Source of the DNA: Cystobacter fuscus
GTDB taxonomy: Bacteria > Myxococcota > Myxococcia > Myxococcales > Myxococcaceae
Assembly: GCF_002305875.1 (NCBI RefSeq)
Contig: NZ_CP022098.1
Location: 3,348,001-3,412,000, forward strand
Reading direction: 5' to 3'
Length of the DNA: 64,000 nucleotides
Below the pieces are notes generated by a model that did no database searches, was not told where the DNA came from, and worked only from the letters and a program-made list of their open reading frames with translations. This document shows, piece by piece, positions 17,344 to 24,557 of the stretch (its first letter is position 1; the number at the start of each line of letters is the position of its first letter). The translations under genes were made by a program, and so were the position numbers.

Positions 17344-19512
17344 GTGGCATTGAACTTCAAGAGACGGATGGGAAGCCGTGGGTGGTTGAAGAGCGGAGTG
17401 GGGGGCCTGTTGTGGGCGGCCCTGGCCTGCGCGCCCGAGGGTGGCCCGCCGCGGGCACCCGATGCGAATCCAGCCGATGAGGTGGGGGCGAGCACGCTCC
17501 CGCTGCGACTCAACGCGCAAGGGATCACGGCGGGCAGCTACACTCAGGTCTATGTCGCGACGAACGCGAACGATGGCAATCCAGCTACCTATTGGGAGGG
17601 TGCCGCCAACGCCTATCCCAACTGGATCCGGGTCGATCTGGGCAGCGCGAACAGCGTCAACCAGGTGGTCTTGAAGCTACCGACGACCTGGGGCGCCAGA
17701 ACGCAGACCCTGTCCGTCCTGAGGAGCACCGACGACGTCACCTATACACAGGTGCTCGCTCCCGCCACCTATACGTTCAGCCCGAGCGCCAATACGGTCA
17801 CCTTGAACTTCACGGCGACCAGCGCGAGGTACGTGAAGCTGAACTTCACGGCCAACTCGGGCGCCACGGGCGGTCAGGTCTCCGAGTTCGAGGTCTATGG
17901 CTCCGCTCCCACGACGACTCCTCGTTCCGCGCTCGGCCAGTTGGCGGCCTCGAGCTACGACAGCCAGTCGGGCACGCAGTTGGAGGCGAGCAGTGAAGGG
18001 GGACAGAATGTCGCCTTCATCGACGATGGCGACTACCTCGCGTTCAACAACCTGGACTTCGGCGGAGGCGCGAACACCTTCGAGGCCCGTGTCGCCAGCG
18101 CTGGGGCGGGGGGCAATATCGAGGTCCGGCTCGACAGCCTGACCGGAACGCTCGCGGGCACCTGCTCGGTCCCGGCCACGGGCGGCTGGCAGACCTGGAC
18201 CACCCGGTCCTGCGCCATCAGTGGCGTGAGTGGCGTGCACGACCTGTACCTGAAGTTCACCGGGACCGGGACGGGCGGCCTCTTCAACGTGAGCTGGTTC
18301 AAGTTCTCGACGGCGGCGGCGGGTGACGGCAACGACGTGGTCGGCAAGCTGTTCGCGGGATATCAGGGCTGGTTCAACGCGGCCGGGGATGGCTCTCCGA
18401 ACAACGGCTGGATCCACTGGTCGAAGAACAGCAGCGCGCCGACGCCCAACTCCAACGTCAACTTCGAGATCTACCCGGACCTCCGGGAGTACACCAAACT
18501 GTATCCGACCAATCTGGGGAACCTGGCCAATGGACAGCCCGCCCGGCTCTTCTCTTCCTACGATCCGGAGACGGTCAACAAGCACTTCGAGTGGATGCGG
18601 ACCTACAACATCGATGGCGCCGCCCTTCAGCGGTTCGGCGCTGACGAGAACGATGCTCCGAACGGCTGGAAGACCAACCGCGACAGCGTGGCGGTGAAGG
18701 TGAAGAACGCGGCGGAGGTCTACGGCAGGAAGTTCTATGTCATGTATGACATCACGGGCATGAACCCCACCAACTGGGTGGCCGCGGTCAAGCGTGACTG
18801 GACGGCCCAGGTGGTCAATGCCATGCAGCTGACCTCGTCCCCCGCCTACGCGAGGCAGAATGGCAAGCGGGTCGTCTGCATCTGGGGAATCGGGTTCACC
18901 GATCGGCCTGGCACGGCCGCCGAGGCCATGGATCTCATCAACTGGTTCAAGGGTCAGGGCATGTATGTCATCGGCGGCGTCCCCACCTACTGGCGGACGG
19001 GCACGAACGACTCGAGGGCGGGGTTCGAGAACGTCTACAGATCCCTGGACATGCTCTCCCCGTGGTTCGTTGGCCGCTTCGGGGGGCTCGACGGCGCGGA
19101 CCACTACATGGCGAACCAGTGGCAGCCAGACTTCAACTACACGCAGCAGTATGGAATCGCCTACCAGGCAGTCATCTGGCCGGGGTTCTCCTGGGCCAAC
19201 CTGAACGCGGGGCCGCGCAATCAGATTCCCCGGCTTCACGGCGACTTCATGTGGCGGCAGGCCTACGATCTCAAGCGCGTGGGGATCTCGACCGGGTACG
19301 TGGCCATGTTCGACGAGTACGATGAGGGCACGGCCATCGCCAAGGGGGCGGAGAACAGCTCGATGCTTCCCACCAGCCAGTACTTCCTGAGCCTGGATGC
19401 GGATGGGGTCGCCGTGTCCTCGGACTTCTATCTGCGGCTGGCGGGTGACATCAACCGGCTGTTCAAGGGACAGCTCCCCCTGACCGTCGACCATCCCACG
19501 AGCCATCAATAG
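17344..19512 (+). CDS. CBM - CBM6 - GH71/99-like secreted glycosidase
   Basis: 722 residues from GTG 17344, chosen because GAGGAGG (17332-17338) precedes it by five bases; ATG 17314 has no such site. The N-terminus is a signal peptide ending near AALAC, so probably a lipoprotein. Residues about 50-190: F5/8C-like domain (ANDGNPATYWEGAANAYPNW). About 200-325: CBM6 (SGTQLEASSEGGQNVAFIDDGDYL). About 331-722: a GH71/GH99-like endo-acting catalytic domain (FAGYQGWFNAAGDG, YDPETVNKHFEWMRTYNIDG, YVMYDITG, FDEYDEGTAIAKG). GH71 and GH99 are alpha-glucanase and alpha-mannan-type families; substrate here is unknown. The gene lies 121 bases after the GH95-like gene and may share its transcript. Confidence 0.8.
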   Translation: MALNFKRRMGSRGWLKSGVGGLLWAALACAPEGGPPRAPDANPADEVGASTLPLRLNAQGITAGSYTQVYVATNANDGNPATYWEGAANAYPNWIRVDLGSANSVNQVVLKLPTTWGARTQTLSVLRSTDDVTYTQVLAPATYTFSPSANTVTLNFTATSARYVKLNFTANSGATGGQVSEFEVYGSAPTTTPRSALGQLAASSYDSQSGTQLEASSEGGQNVAFIDDGDYLAFNNLDFGGGANTFEARVASAGAGGNIEVRLDSLTGTLAGTCSVPATGGWQTWTTRSCAISGVSGVHDLYLKFTGTGTGGLFNVSWFKFSTAAAGDGNDVVGKLFAGYQGWFNAAGDGSPNNGWIHWSKNSSAPTPNSNVNFEIYPDLREYTKLYPTNLGNLANGQPARLFSSYDPETVNKHFEWMRTYNIDGAALQRFGADENDAPNGWKTNRDSVAVKVKNAAEVYGRKFYVMYDITGMNPTNWVAAVKRDWTAQVVNAMQLTSSPAYARQNGKRVVCIWGIGFTDRPGTAAEAMDLINWFKGQGMYVIGGVPTYWRTGTNDSRAGFENVYRSLDMLSPWFVGRFGGLDGADHYMANQWQPDFNYTQQYGIAYQAVIWPGFSWANLNAGPRNQIPRLHGDFMWRQAYDLKRVGISTGYVAMFDEYDEGTAIAKGAENSSMLPTSQYFLSLDADGVAVSSDFYLRLAGDINRLFKGQLPLTVDHPTSHQ

Positions 19513-19628
19513 GGCGGTTCCTCAGCGGGCCCGTGTGGGAGGGCTCTCTCCGGACACCTCCGGCGGCGGGTTCATGCGGCGGCGCTGTGGAGCGGGGTGG
19601 CTCCTCCGTTACCGCACCCTCGAGCGCC

Positions 19629-19662
19629 GGCCCCAGGTGCCAGCCACCAGGCACCTGGGGCC
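19629..19662. repeat. 13-bp perfect inverted repeat, loop 8
   Basis: GGCCCCAGGTGCC (19629-19641) and GGCACCTGGGGCC (19650-19662). It is 117 bases past the GH71/99-like stop and just left of the RCC1 relic. It lacks a T-tract; the motif CAGGCACCTG recurs at 19680-19689. It may act as a terminator or mark the edge of the debris region 19513-20149, which contains no intact gene. Confidence 0.6.
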
Positions 19663-19689
19663 AGGGGATGCCCATCCCCCCAGGCACCT

Positions 19690-19815
19690 GTCATCCCCGA
19701 GTTGGTTGAAGGAGTTGGAGCCCCTGGCCCACACGGTGCCGTCGGCCCGCAGTGCCAGCGACTGGTTGCCCCCCGAGGCCACGGCTATCCCCCCACTCAA
19801 TCCCTGTACCTCCTG
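19690..19815 (-). pseudogene. RCC1-repeat relic
   Basis: Minus-strand translation reads EVQGLSGGIAVASGGNQSLA followed by LRADGTVWARGSN and FNQLGDD, a single well-preserved RCC1/alpha-tubulin-suppressor repeat. Flanking sequence on both sides does not continue the propeller, whereas real RCC1 proteins carry several repeats. This is a fragment left by deletion or recombination. Confidence 0.6.
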
Positions 19816-19877
19816 CGAATTCACAGAGAGGACACAATGACGATGCGAGTGGATGCTCCAGCTCAATCAGAGACGCA

Positions 19878-19990
19878 CGGTGAGACAGTCGCTCGGCGCT
19901 TCAGCAGCACCCACCGCACCCGGTGCGGAAAGGACAGCGTCCACTGTCGAAAGGCCCGTGCGGCAGCACTCGCTCCACCAGATGCGCCCG
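19878..19990 (-). pseudogene. frameshifted IS91-like transposase relic
   Basis: Minus strand frame A reads RAHLVERVLPHGP; after a one-base shift frame B continues FRQWTLSFPHRVRWVLL. Together they match the conserved stretch that follows the zinc-binding region in IS91/ISCR-type transposases (typically HLV..V.P..PVRQWVLSLPHRLRYLLA). Only about 37 codons remain. At 20092-20120 there is an IS-end-like TGTCCACTAAAACGGATCA. Evidence for an eroded insertion sequence, not a functional gene. Confidence 0.5.
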
Positions 19991-20149
19991 GAGCAGGCCG
20001 CGCCCCAGCCCGTCCGCTCCCGCCCCCCAAGAAGTCCCCATGTTCCCTCCCCTGGTCTGGAGCACCGAACAGGTTGGGAGGAGACGACTTATGAGTATGT
20101 CCACTAAAACGGATCAGGCCCAGAATCATGCGTGGTAGCTTCCGCGGCC

Positions 20150-20905
20150 ATGCGGACTTCACTCCGACTCTCTTCTCTCCTCCTTGCCTCCTCCCTCGCT
20201 GCCGGCTGCCTCGGCCCCGAGACTGACACCGACACCCTCCAGGCCACCGAGCAGCAGGCCACGGATCCCACGGTCCGCGTCTACAACATCGTCGAGGCCG
20301 TGCTCCCCGCCAGCAACTACGACGGCGTCGCCGGCGACGAGTGCGTTGCCCTCCTGAACCCCGAGCACCGCCTCCGCAAGATCATCCTCGTCGAGACCGC
20401 CGGCGCCAACGGCTCCTGCGCGCTCAACGCCTACATCGCCGGCACCGCCCTCAGCTTCACCTGGGGCGACACCTCCGTCTACCAGGGCTCGTCCGGCATC
20501 ACCGCCATCCGCGCCGCGCTCTCCGACAATGATGGCGCCGTTCACCGCCTCACCGGCTCGATCACCTCCGAGGCCGCCGCCCTCGCCCACCTGCAGTCCT
20601 TCCACACGCTGAGCGACGCTCAACAGGCCAGCCAGCTCGGCACCTTCACCGCCACCCGCGTCCACTCCCTCTACGACTTCGAGGGCCAGGAAGAAGTGTT
20701 CGCCGAGGCCGCCTACCAGGCCGTCCGTGTCAACCAGCCCTGCGAGAACCCCGGCTCGCCCAGCCTCGAGGCCCGTGTCCACAACGGCTTCGTCTACGGC
20801 TACACCGCCAGCAATAGCGGCAGCTGCCACAGCGGCTGGTTCTCCATGTTCCACACCTACAACCGCAACTGGCGCCTCGTCGCCCGGTCCGATTATTCGG
20901 AGTAG
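20150..20905 (+). CDS. putative lipoprotein of unknown function
   Basis: 251 residues from ATG 20150; a GTG at 20132 is possible. The signal peptide SLLLASSLAAGC carries a good lipobox (LAAGC), so an anchored lipoprotein. The mature part has paired cysteines (GDECVALL, NGSCALNAY, NQPCENPG, NSGSCHSGW) that could form disulfides, and a mainly beta pattern ending FHTYNRNWRLVARSDYSE. I do not recognise the family. Third-position usage leans to C rather than the mixed G/C of neighbours. It starts within 150 bases of the IS relics. A strong hairpin at 20991-21034 follows. Confidence 0.7.
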   Translation: MRTSLRLSSLLLASSLAAGCLGPETDTDTLQATEQQATDPTVRVYNIVEAVLPASNYDGVAGDECVALLNPEHRLRKIILVETAGANGSCALNAYIAGTALSFTWGDTSVYQGSSGITAIRAALSDNDGAVHRLTGSITSEAAALAHLQSFHTLSDAQQASQLGTFTATRVHSLYDFEGQEEVFAEAAYQAVRVNQPCENPGSPSLEARVHNGFVYGYTASNSGSCHSGWFSMFHTYNRNWRLVARSDYSE

Positions 20906-20990
20906 CTCGCCGCGCCGCTCTCGTCTGCCCGCTGCCCGTGAGCAGCTCCGCGCCTCGGTCTCGTTGGAGACGCGGAGGAGCCTGAAAACA

Positions 20991-21034
20991 CCGAGGCCGG
21001 AAACCCCTGAGCGCTCAGCGGCTTCCGGCCTCGG
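20991..21034. terminator. 12-bp stem bidirectional terminator
   Basis: CCGAGGCCGGAA (20991-21002) pairs perfectly with TTCCGGCCTCGG (21023-21034); the loop holds a further palindrome CTGAGCGCTCAG (21007-21018). On the minus strand the stem is followed by TGTTTTC, fitting the end of the hydrolase gene 60 bases upstream. On the plus strand it follows the lipoprotein gene. Confidence 0.7.
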
Positions 21035-21040
21035 CTGTTG

Positions 21041-21095
21041 TATCCCCGACGGGATTCGCACCGTGCGAGGCGGGCGTATAAGCCCGATTCCAACT
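21041..21095 (-). other. tRNA-like relic (3' two thirds)
   Basis: Read on the minus strand: an anticodon-arm-like CGGGC/GCCCG stem with loop TTATAC (six instead of seven bases), a short variable segment, a T-arm-like stretch GGTGCGAATCCCGTC, then GGGGATAC as a possible acceptor strand. The 5' acceptor strand and a proper D-arm are missing; the gene stop at 21095 abuts it. Non-functional if real; tRNA 3' ends are common integration scars. Confidence 0.3.
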
Positions 21096-21985
21096 CATGC
21101 GGCCTGGGAAGGACGTGCCAGCTCTTCCAGGAAGCGCGCGACGCGGGTGTTGACGCGCTCGGGCTGCTCGCCGGACAACAGGTGGCCGGCATGGGGGACG
21201 AGCTCGGCCTGGAGGTGGGGGACGAGTTGCCGCGCACGCTCCACCAGGGCCGGGCCGTTGGTGATGACCTCCTTGTCGCCCACCAGCAGCAGTGTGGGCA
21301 CGAGCAGCCGCCGGAGCTCCTCCTCCGGGAAGGGACCCGGCCGCACCCGGAACCGCGAGCGGAAATGCCTCATCCCCGCCGCGAACAGGTCCGAGGATTC
21401 CCGAGGCGGGGTGTTCCCCGGGGCGCACATCCACCGCTCGGCCCAGTCGAAGACGGGGCGGTACGGGAAGAACATGCACGGGACGGCGTGGAGGATGAAC
21501 TGAGTTCCCACCTCCGCGAAGCAGCCCGCGGGCGCGATCAGCACCAGCGCCCTCACGCGTGCGGGCACCTTCAGCGCGAAGTTGAGGCTCAGCCAGCTTC
21601 CCAGCGACTGCCCGCCCACCACGGCTGACTCCACCTTCAACCCGTCCATCACCTCCCCGAGCCAGGCGGCGCAATCGTCACGGCTCTTCAACGGCCGCTC
21701 CACCTCGCTCCAACCGAAGTCCCCCGGCACCTCGGGCATGTAGATCCGATGTGTCCGGGCGAGTGCGGCGATGTTGGGGGCCCACATGGTCGAGGACCCC
21801 GACATCCCGTGCTGCAGGAAGAAGGGAGGCGCCTCGCGAGGCCCGCTCACGAGCACGTGCGTCCGCCCGAAACGCGTGGGCACGAAGAGCCTCTCGACGG
21901 GGACGGGCCAGCGCTCCAGGGCCCTGTCGTAGACGGTCGTGAACGCGCTCTGCCCTGCCTGCGTCTTGAATGAGGGATTCATCAT
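21095..21985 (-). CDS. alpha/beta-fold hydrolase
   Basis: 296 residues from ATG 21985, chosen because AAAGG lies eight bases upstream; the longer frame to 22066 runs into the REP cluster. Oxyanion region FFLQHGMSGSS, nucleophile elbow GGQSLGSWL, acid in LLLVGDKE and histidine in VPHAGHLLSGEQP give a complete Ser-Asp-His triad. Cytoplasmic, no signal peptide; a possible hydrophobic patch HAVPCMFFPY lies in the cap. Substrate cannot be told from sequence. A terminator lies 60 bases beyond the stop. Confidence 0.85.
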   Translation of the reverse strand: MMNPSFKTQAGQSAFTTVYDRALERWPVPVERLFVPTRFGRTHVLVSGPREAPPFFLQHGMSGSSTMWAPNIAALARTHRIYMPEVPGDFGWSEVERPLKSRDDCAAWLGEVMDGLKVESAVVGGQSLGSWLSLNFALKVPARVRALVLIAPAGCFAEVGTQFILHAVPCMFFPYRPVFDWAERWMCAPGNTPPRESSDLFAAGMRHFRSRFRVRPGPFPEEELRRLLVPTLLLVGDKEVITNGPALVERARQLVPHLQAELVPHAGHLLSGEQPERVNTRVARFLEELARPSQAA

Positions 21986-22031
21986 GATGGGTGCCTTTGC
22001 GCACGGATGATGGACGAGCGTAAGAGGGCCT

Positions 22032-22139
22032 CCTCTGGTGTCAAAGGACTCGAAACGCCCCGCCAAGTGTCAAAGGACTCCTCTCGCCAGGTGTCAAAGG
22101 ACTCCTCTCTCTCCTCTGGTGTCAAAGGACTCGAAACGC
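22032..22139. repeat. REP cluster A: four copies of GGTGTCAAAGGACTC-type core
   Basis: The 14-mer GTGTCAAAGGACTC occurs at 22038-22051, 22067-22080, 22091-22104 and 22119-22132, with irregular spacing of 24-29 bases. Copies 1 and 4 share the longer context CCTCTGGTG(core)GAAACGC, copies 2 and 3 are followed by CTCTC. It lies 130 bases upstream of the RAYT start codon and next to the 5' end of the divergent hydrolase. Confidence 0.9.
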
Positions 22140-22267
22140 GGAACCCGAGCCAGAACGAGACTCGGCGTGGACGGTTGAACCCACTCCCGTTGAATGCTTC
22201 CGCGGGCTTGCGAGTTGGCGCGAGGGGTGCATCCGGCCCGGCGGAGCGCAAGCAGAGGGGGACGAGG

Positions 22268-23197
22268 ATGGGCTGGCCGCTGAGGATGTTCCAAGAGGAG
22301 GGCTACTACTTCGTCACCTCCAGGTGCTTCCAGGGACGGCTGCTGCTACGCCCCAGCGCGGAGGTGAACGAGGTCGTGGGCGGAGTGCTGGCCCGCGCCG
22401 TCCAGCAGAGCGCCGGCACCATCCGGCTGTACGCCTTCACCTTCGCCTCCAACCACTTCCACTTGTTGGTGTGGGCACGAGGAGCCGCGCTCGCCGGTTT
22501 CATGCAGTACCTGCGCGCCAACCTCTCCAAGAAGGTGGGGAAGTTGGTGGATTGGAGTGGAGGTTTCTGGGAGCGGCGCTACTCCGCGGAACCGGTGCTG
22601 GACGACACCGCGCTGGTGGGCCGGTTGCGCTACGTGCTGGCCCATGGGGTGAAAGAGGGGCTGGTGGAGAGGAGCGCCGAGTGGCCGGGTCTCACGTGCC
22701 TGCCGCAGTTGTTGGGGCCAGCACGGCGGCTGTTCCGATGGTTCAACTGGACGAAGCGATGGAGCAAACGCGGAAGCGAGGACATGGCGGGTGAGGGGCG
22801 CTTCGCTCAGGAATGGGCCGAGCCGGTGGAACTGGAACTCGCGCCACTGCCGTGCTGGGAAGGACTGAAGGAGGAGCAGAGGCAGCGTGCGGTGCGGGGG
22901 CTCGTGGAGCAAGTGGAAGCCGAGGCTCGAACCCGGGGCACGCCCGTGTTGGGCGTGAGCGCCGTGAGGGCGCAGCACCCGCATACCCGGCCCGAGCACC
23001 TCGAGAGGAGCCCGAGGCCGTTGGGACATGCCTCCACGCGTCAGGCGTTGAAGGAACTGCGCGAGCAATACCGGGCCTTCGTTACGGCATTTCGAGAGGC
23101 GGCGGCTCGGTGGAGTCAGGGGGACTTCTCGGTCTGCTTCCCTCCCTTCTCCTTTCCGCCACGTGTCGTGCCGGGTCGTGCTGCTCAAGTTCTTTGA
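22268..23197 (+). CDS. REP-associated tyrosine transposase (RAYT, HUH family)
   Basis: 309 residues from ATG 22268, preceded by a purine-rich AGAGGGGGACGAGG. The N-terminus MFQEEGYYFVTSRCFQGR is the standard opening of IS200/RAYT Y1 transposases. The HUH motif is SNHFHLLVW with H63 and H65; Y122 in RLRYVLAHGVKEGLV aligns with the family's catalytic Tyr region (RYI..NPVRA). The C-terminal 130 residues are a charged extension longer than in E. coli-type RAYTs (about 165 residues). RAYTs nick and join single-stranded REP hairpins and are usually single-copy domesticated genes. REP-type repeats lie on both sides. No frame damage is seen, so it should be functional. Confidence 0.85.
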   Translation: MGWPLRMFQEEGYYFVTSRCFQGRLLLRPSAEVNEVVGGVLARAVQQSAGTIRLYAFTFASNHFHLLVWARGAALAGFMQYLRANLSKKVGKLVDWSGGFWERRYSAEPVLDDTALVGRLRYVLAHGVKEGLVERSAEWPGLTCLPQLLGPARRLFRWFNWTKRWSKRGSEDMAGEGRFAQEWAEPVELELAPLPCWEGLKEEQRQRAVRGLVEQVEAEARTRGTPVLGVSAVRAQHPHTRPEHLERSPRPLGHASTRQALKELREQYRAFVTAFREAAARWSQGDFSVCFPPFSFPPRVVPGRAAQVL

Positions 23198-23717
23198 CTC
23201 CCTCGCGGAGACTCCCTCGCGGGGCTTTCCTGGCGTTCCTCAACCCCCACCTCTTCCCAGACGACTGAGCGCTCAATCCCGACACATTCTTGGGGTTCCG
23301 CACTTCTCTCATGAACTCCCACGCCCGCTCTTCCATATGGCGGACAGCAATCTTGAAGAGGATGGGCTTGGATGCGATCCGCTCCAGGTCGGAGTCCGGA
23401 GTGTTCGTCCTGTGATTGCCCTTGGGTTCGGCATTCTCATCCAGATGGTGATTCCTATTTCGAAGGAGCACCGCCAACGCGGCCTGAAGTCGAAGGGGCG
23501 CGGCGACATCAGCGAGCATGCTCGTCCGCCCCACGTAGTCGCGGTGGGTCATCTTGTTGAGCTTCGTGTAGGTGACATAGATGCGCCCCAGCCTTTTCCC
23601 ACCTTTCTCGTTGGGCTTCAGCCTGGGTGCTGTGCCAGGCGGAGGCGCCACGTCCGGGTATTGACCTTGAACCCACCTCTTCATGTCTCCGAAGTGTGTG
23701 CCGTAATACTCATCCAC
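23082..23717 (-). pseudogene. GIY-YIG-like nuclease-domain gene fragment
   Basis: The minus-strand frame opens after a TAG just upstream; GTG 23717 is the first usable start, which gives 211 residues. Residues 45-70 (GRIYVTYTKLN, then RDYVGRTSM) have the spacing of a GIY-YIG motif, followed by Arg and His positions (LLRNRNHHLDENAE) as in that nuclease family. Similar modules occur at the C-termini of secreted or polymorphic toxins, from memory. The region is visibly less GC-biased than its neighbours. The last 40 residues overlap the RAYT 3' end antisense and are probably not native. Imperfect direct repeats flank it (near 23199-23230 and 23738-23768). Best read as a truncated, transferred gene. 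Confidence 0.45.
23187..23201 (-). repeat. degenerate inverted REP core over the RAYT stop codon
   Basis: AAGTTCTTTGACTCC matches the reverse complement of the REP core (GAGTCCTTTGACACC) at 12 of 15 positions and contains the RAYT stop TGA. RAYT is thus bracketed by direct copies upstream and an inverted relic downstream. Confidence 0.5.
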
Positions 23718-23854
23718 GAGCTCGGGGTCTTTCGCGCCCTCGCAGACACCCTCTCGGGGCTGCGGCTACTTCCTTGTAAGAGCAGGAAATCATGGTTCAT
23801 ACTCCAGGTGAACCTGGTGGAATGATCCATCCAGGAGCCCTGGAGTCGAGCCTT

Positions 23855-24244
23855 ATGAAGACGCTTCGCTTGTCCCTCATGGTGATGTGCACCTTGTCGC
23901 TGGCCGCGTGTGGTGGGAGCGACTCGAACTCCGAGGCGGCTCCCTCCGAGGCAGCTGAACAGCCGGGAGTGCACGCCATGGCCACGTGCTACGCGTACCT
24001 GCTCGATGGCACCAACCTCTCCGGGCCGACGCTCAACCCCTTTCCGGTGACGGGAGCGGTGGGCCAGTGCATCAACCTTCCGGTGGCCTCGGACAACCTG
24101 ACGTCCTCCTTCCGCCTTGCCAACTGTGGGGCATTCTTCTTCGATGGCGCCAACTGCACGGGAGCCTCCTTCGCGGCGCCGACCAGCAGCCTCACGATGC
24201 CTCCCGGCTTCGACAACGTCACGACCTCGCTGCGCTTCTATTGA
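23855..24244 (+). CDS. small lipoprotein with one beta/gamma-crystallin-like domain
   Basis: 129 residues from ATG 23855 (MKTLRLSLMVMCTLSLAACGG): signal peptide with lipobox LAAC. The mature 85-residue domain has two Greek-key-like halves (YLLDGTNLSG / FFFDGANCTG) and two motifs of calcium-site type, SDNLTSS and DNVTTS. This matches beta/gamma-crystallin or inhibitor-I36-like folds. Three cysteines (CYAYLL, GQCINL, ANCGAF) and a fourth (ANCTG) may pair. Likely an envelope lipoprotein; function unknown. The crystallin fold is shared with the glycosidase at 14259. REP repeats begin ten bases after its stop. Confidence 0.7.
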   Translation: MKTLRLSLMVMCTLSLAACGGSDSNSEAAPSEAAEQPGVHAMATCYAYLLDGTNLSGPTLNPFPVTGAVGQCINLPVASDNLTSSFRLANCGAFFFDGANCTGASFAAPTSSLTMPPGFDNVTTSLRFY

Positions 24245-24253
24245 TTCGCGCAG

Positions 24254-24437
24254 GCCGGAGAAGGTGTGCCGGAGAAGGTGTCCGGAGAAGGTGTCAAAGG
24301 ACTCGTACCAACACCTCGCTCCCTACGAGTCGTCTGACACCCTAACGGGACACCCTAACGGGAGAAGGTGTCAAAGGACTCGTACCAACACCTCGCTCCC
24401 TACGAGTCGTCTGACACCCTAACGGACACCCTAACGG
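24254..24437. repeat. REP cluster B: triplicated left arm plus 77-bp tandem REP unit
   Basis: Three tandem copies of (G)CCGGAGAAGGTGT start at 24254, 24268 and 24282. The third opens a 77-base unit (24284-24360) repeated almost exactly at 24361-24437. Each unit contains an imperfect palindrome: GGTGTCAAAGGACTCGTA (24290-24307) and TACGAGTCGTCTGACACC (24324-24341), complementary except for three central bases, loop 16. That mismatch-interrupted stem is the classic shape of a REP/BIME hairpin. The tail repeats ACACCCTAACGG. The gap 24245-24557 otherwise holds nothing recognisable. Confidence 0.9.
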
Positions 24438-24557
24438 GACCATCCGGAAGACTCAGCCCCTGAGAAGATCCGAACCGGCGGAAAGCTACCGCCAGACGGA
24501 ACAGCCGATTTCAACGGGTATCGATTCCCCGCGCCTCTTTGTTTTATGAGGCCGGGC

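Noticed and set aside
14268-17528. 1086-codon antisense frame under the GH95-like gene
   Set aside because: Composition is that of a reverse-frame shadow (Val/Gly/Arg/Asp runs) and the plus strand is clearly coding with a signal peptide and domains.
19853-20107. 84-codon plus-strand frame in the debris zone
   Set aside because: No domain; it is antisense to the IS91-like relic.
22038-22132. Four short repeats that could suggest a CRISPR array
   Set aside because: Spacing is irregular (24-29 bases start to start), spacers shorter than the repeats' context, no cas genes; they fit REP elements beside a RAYT.
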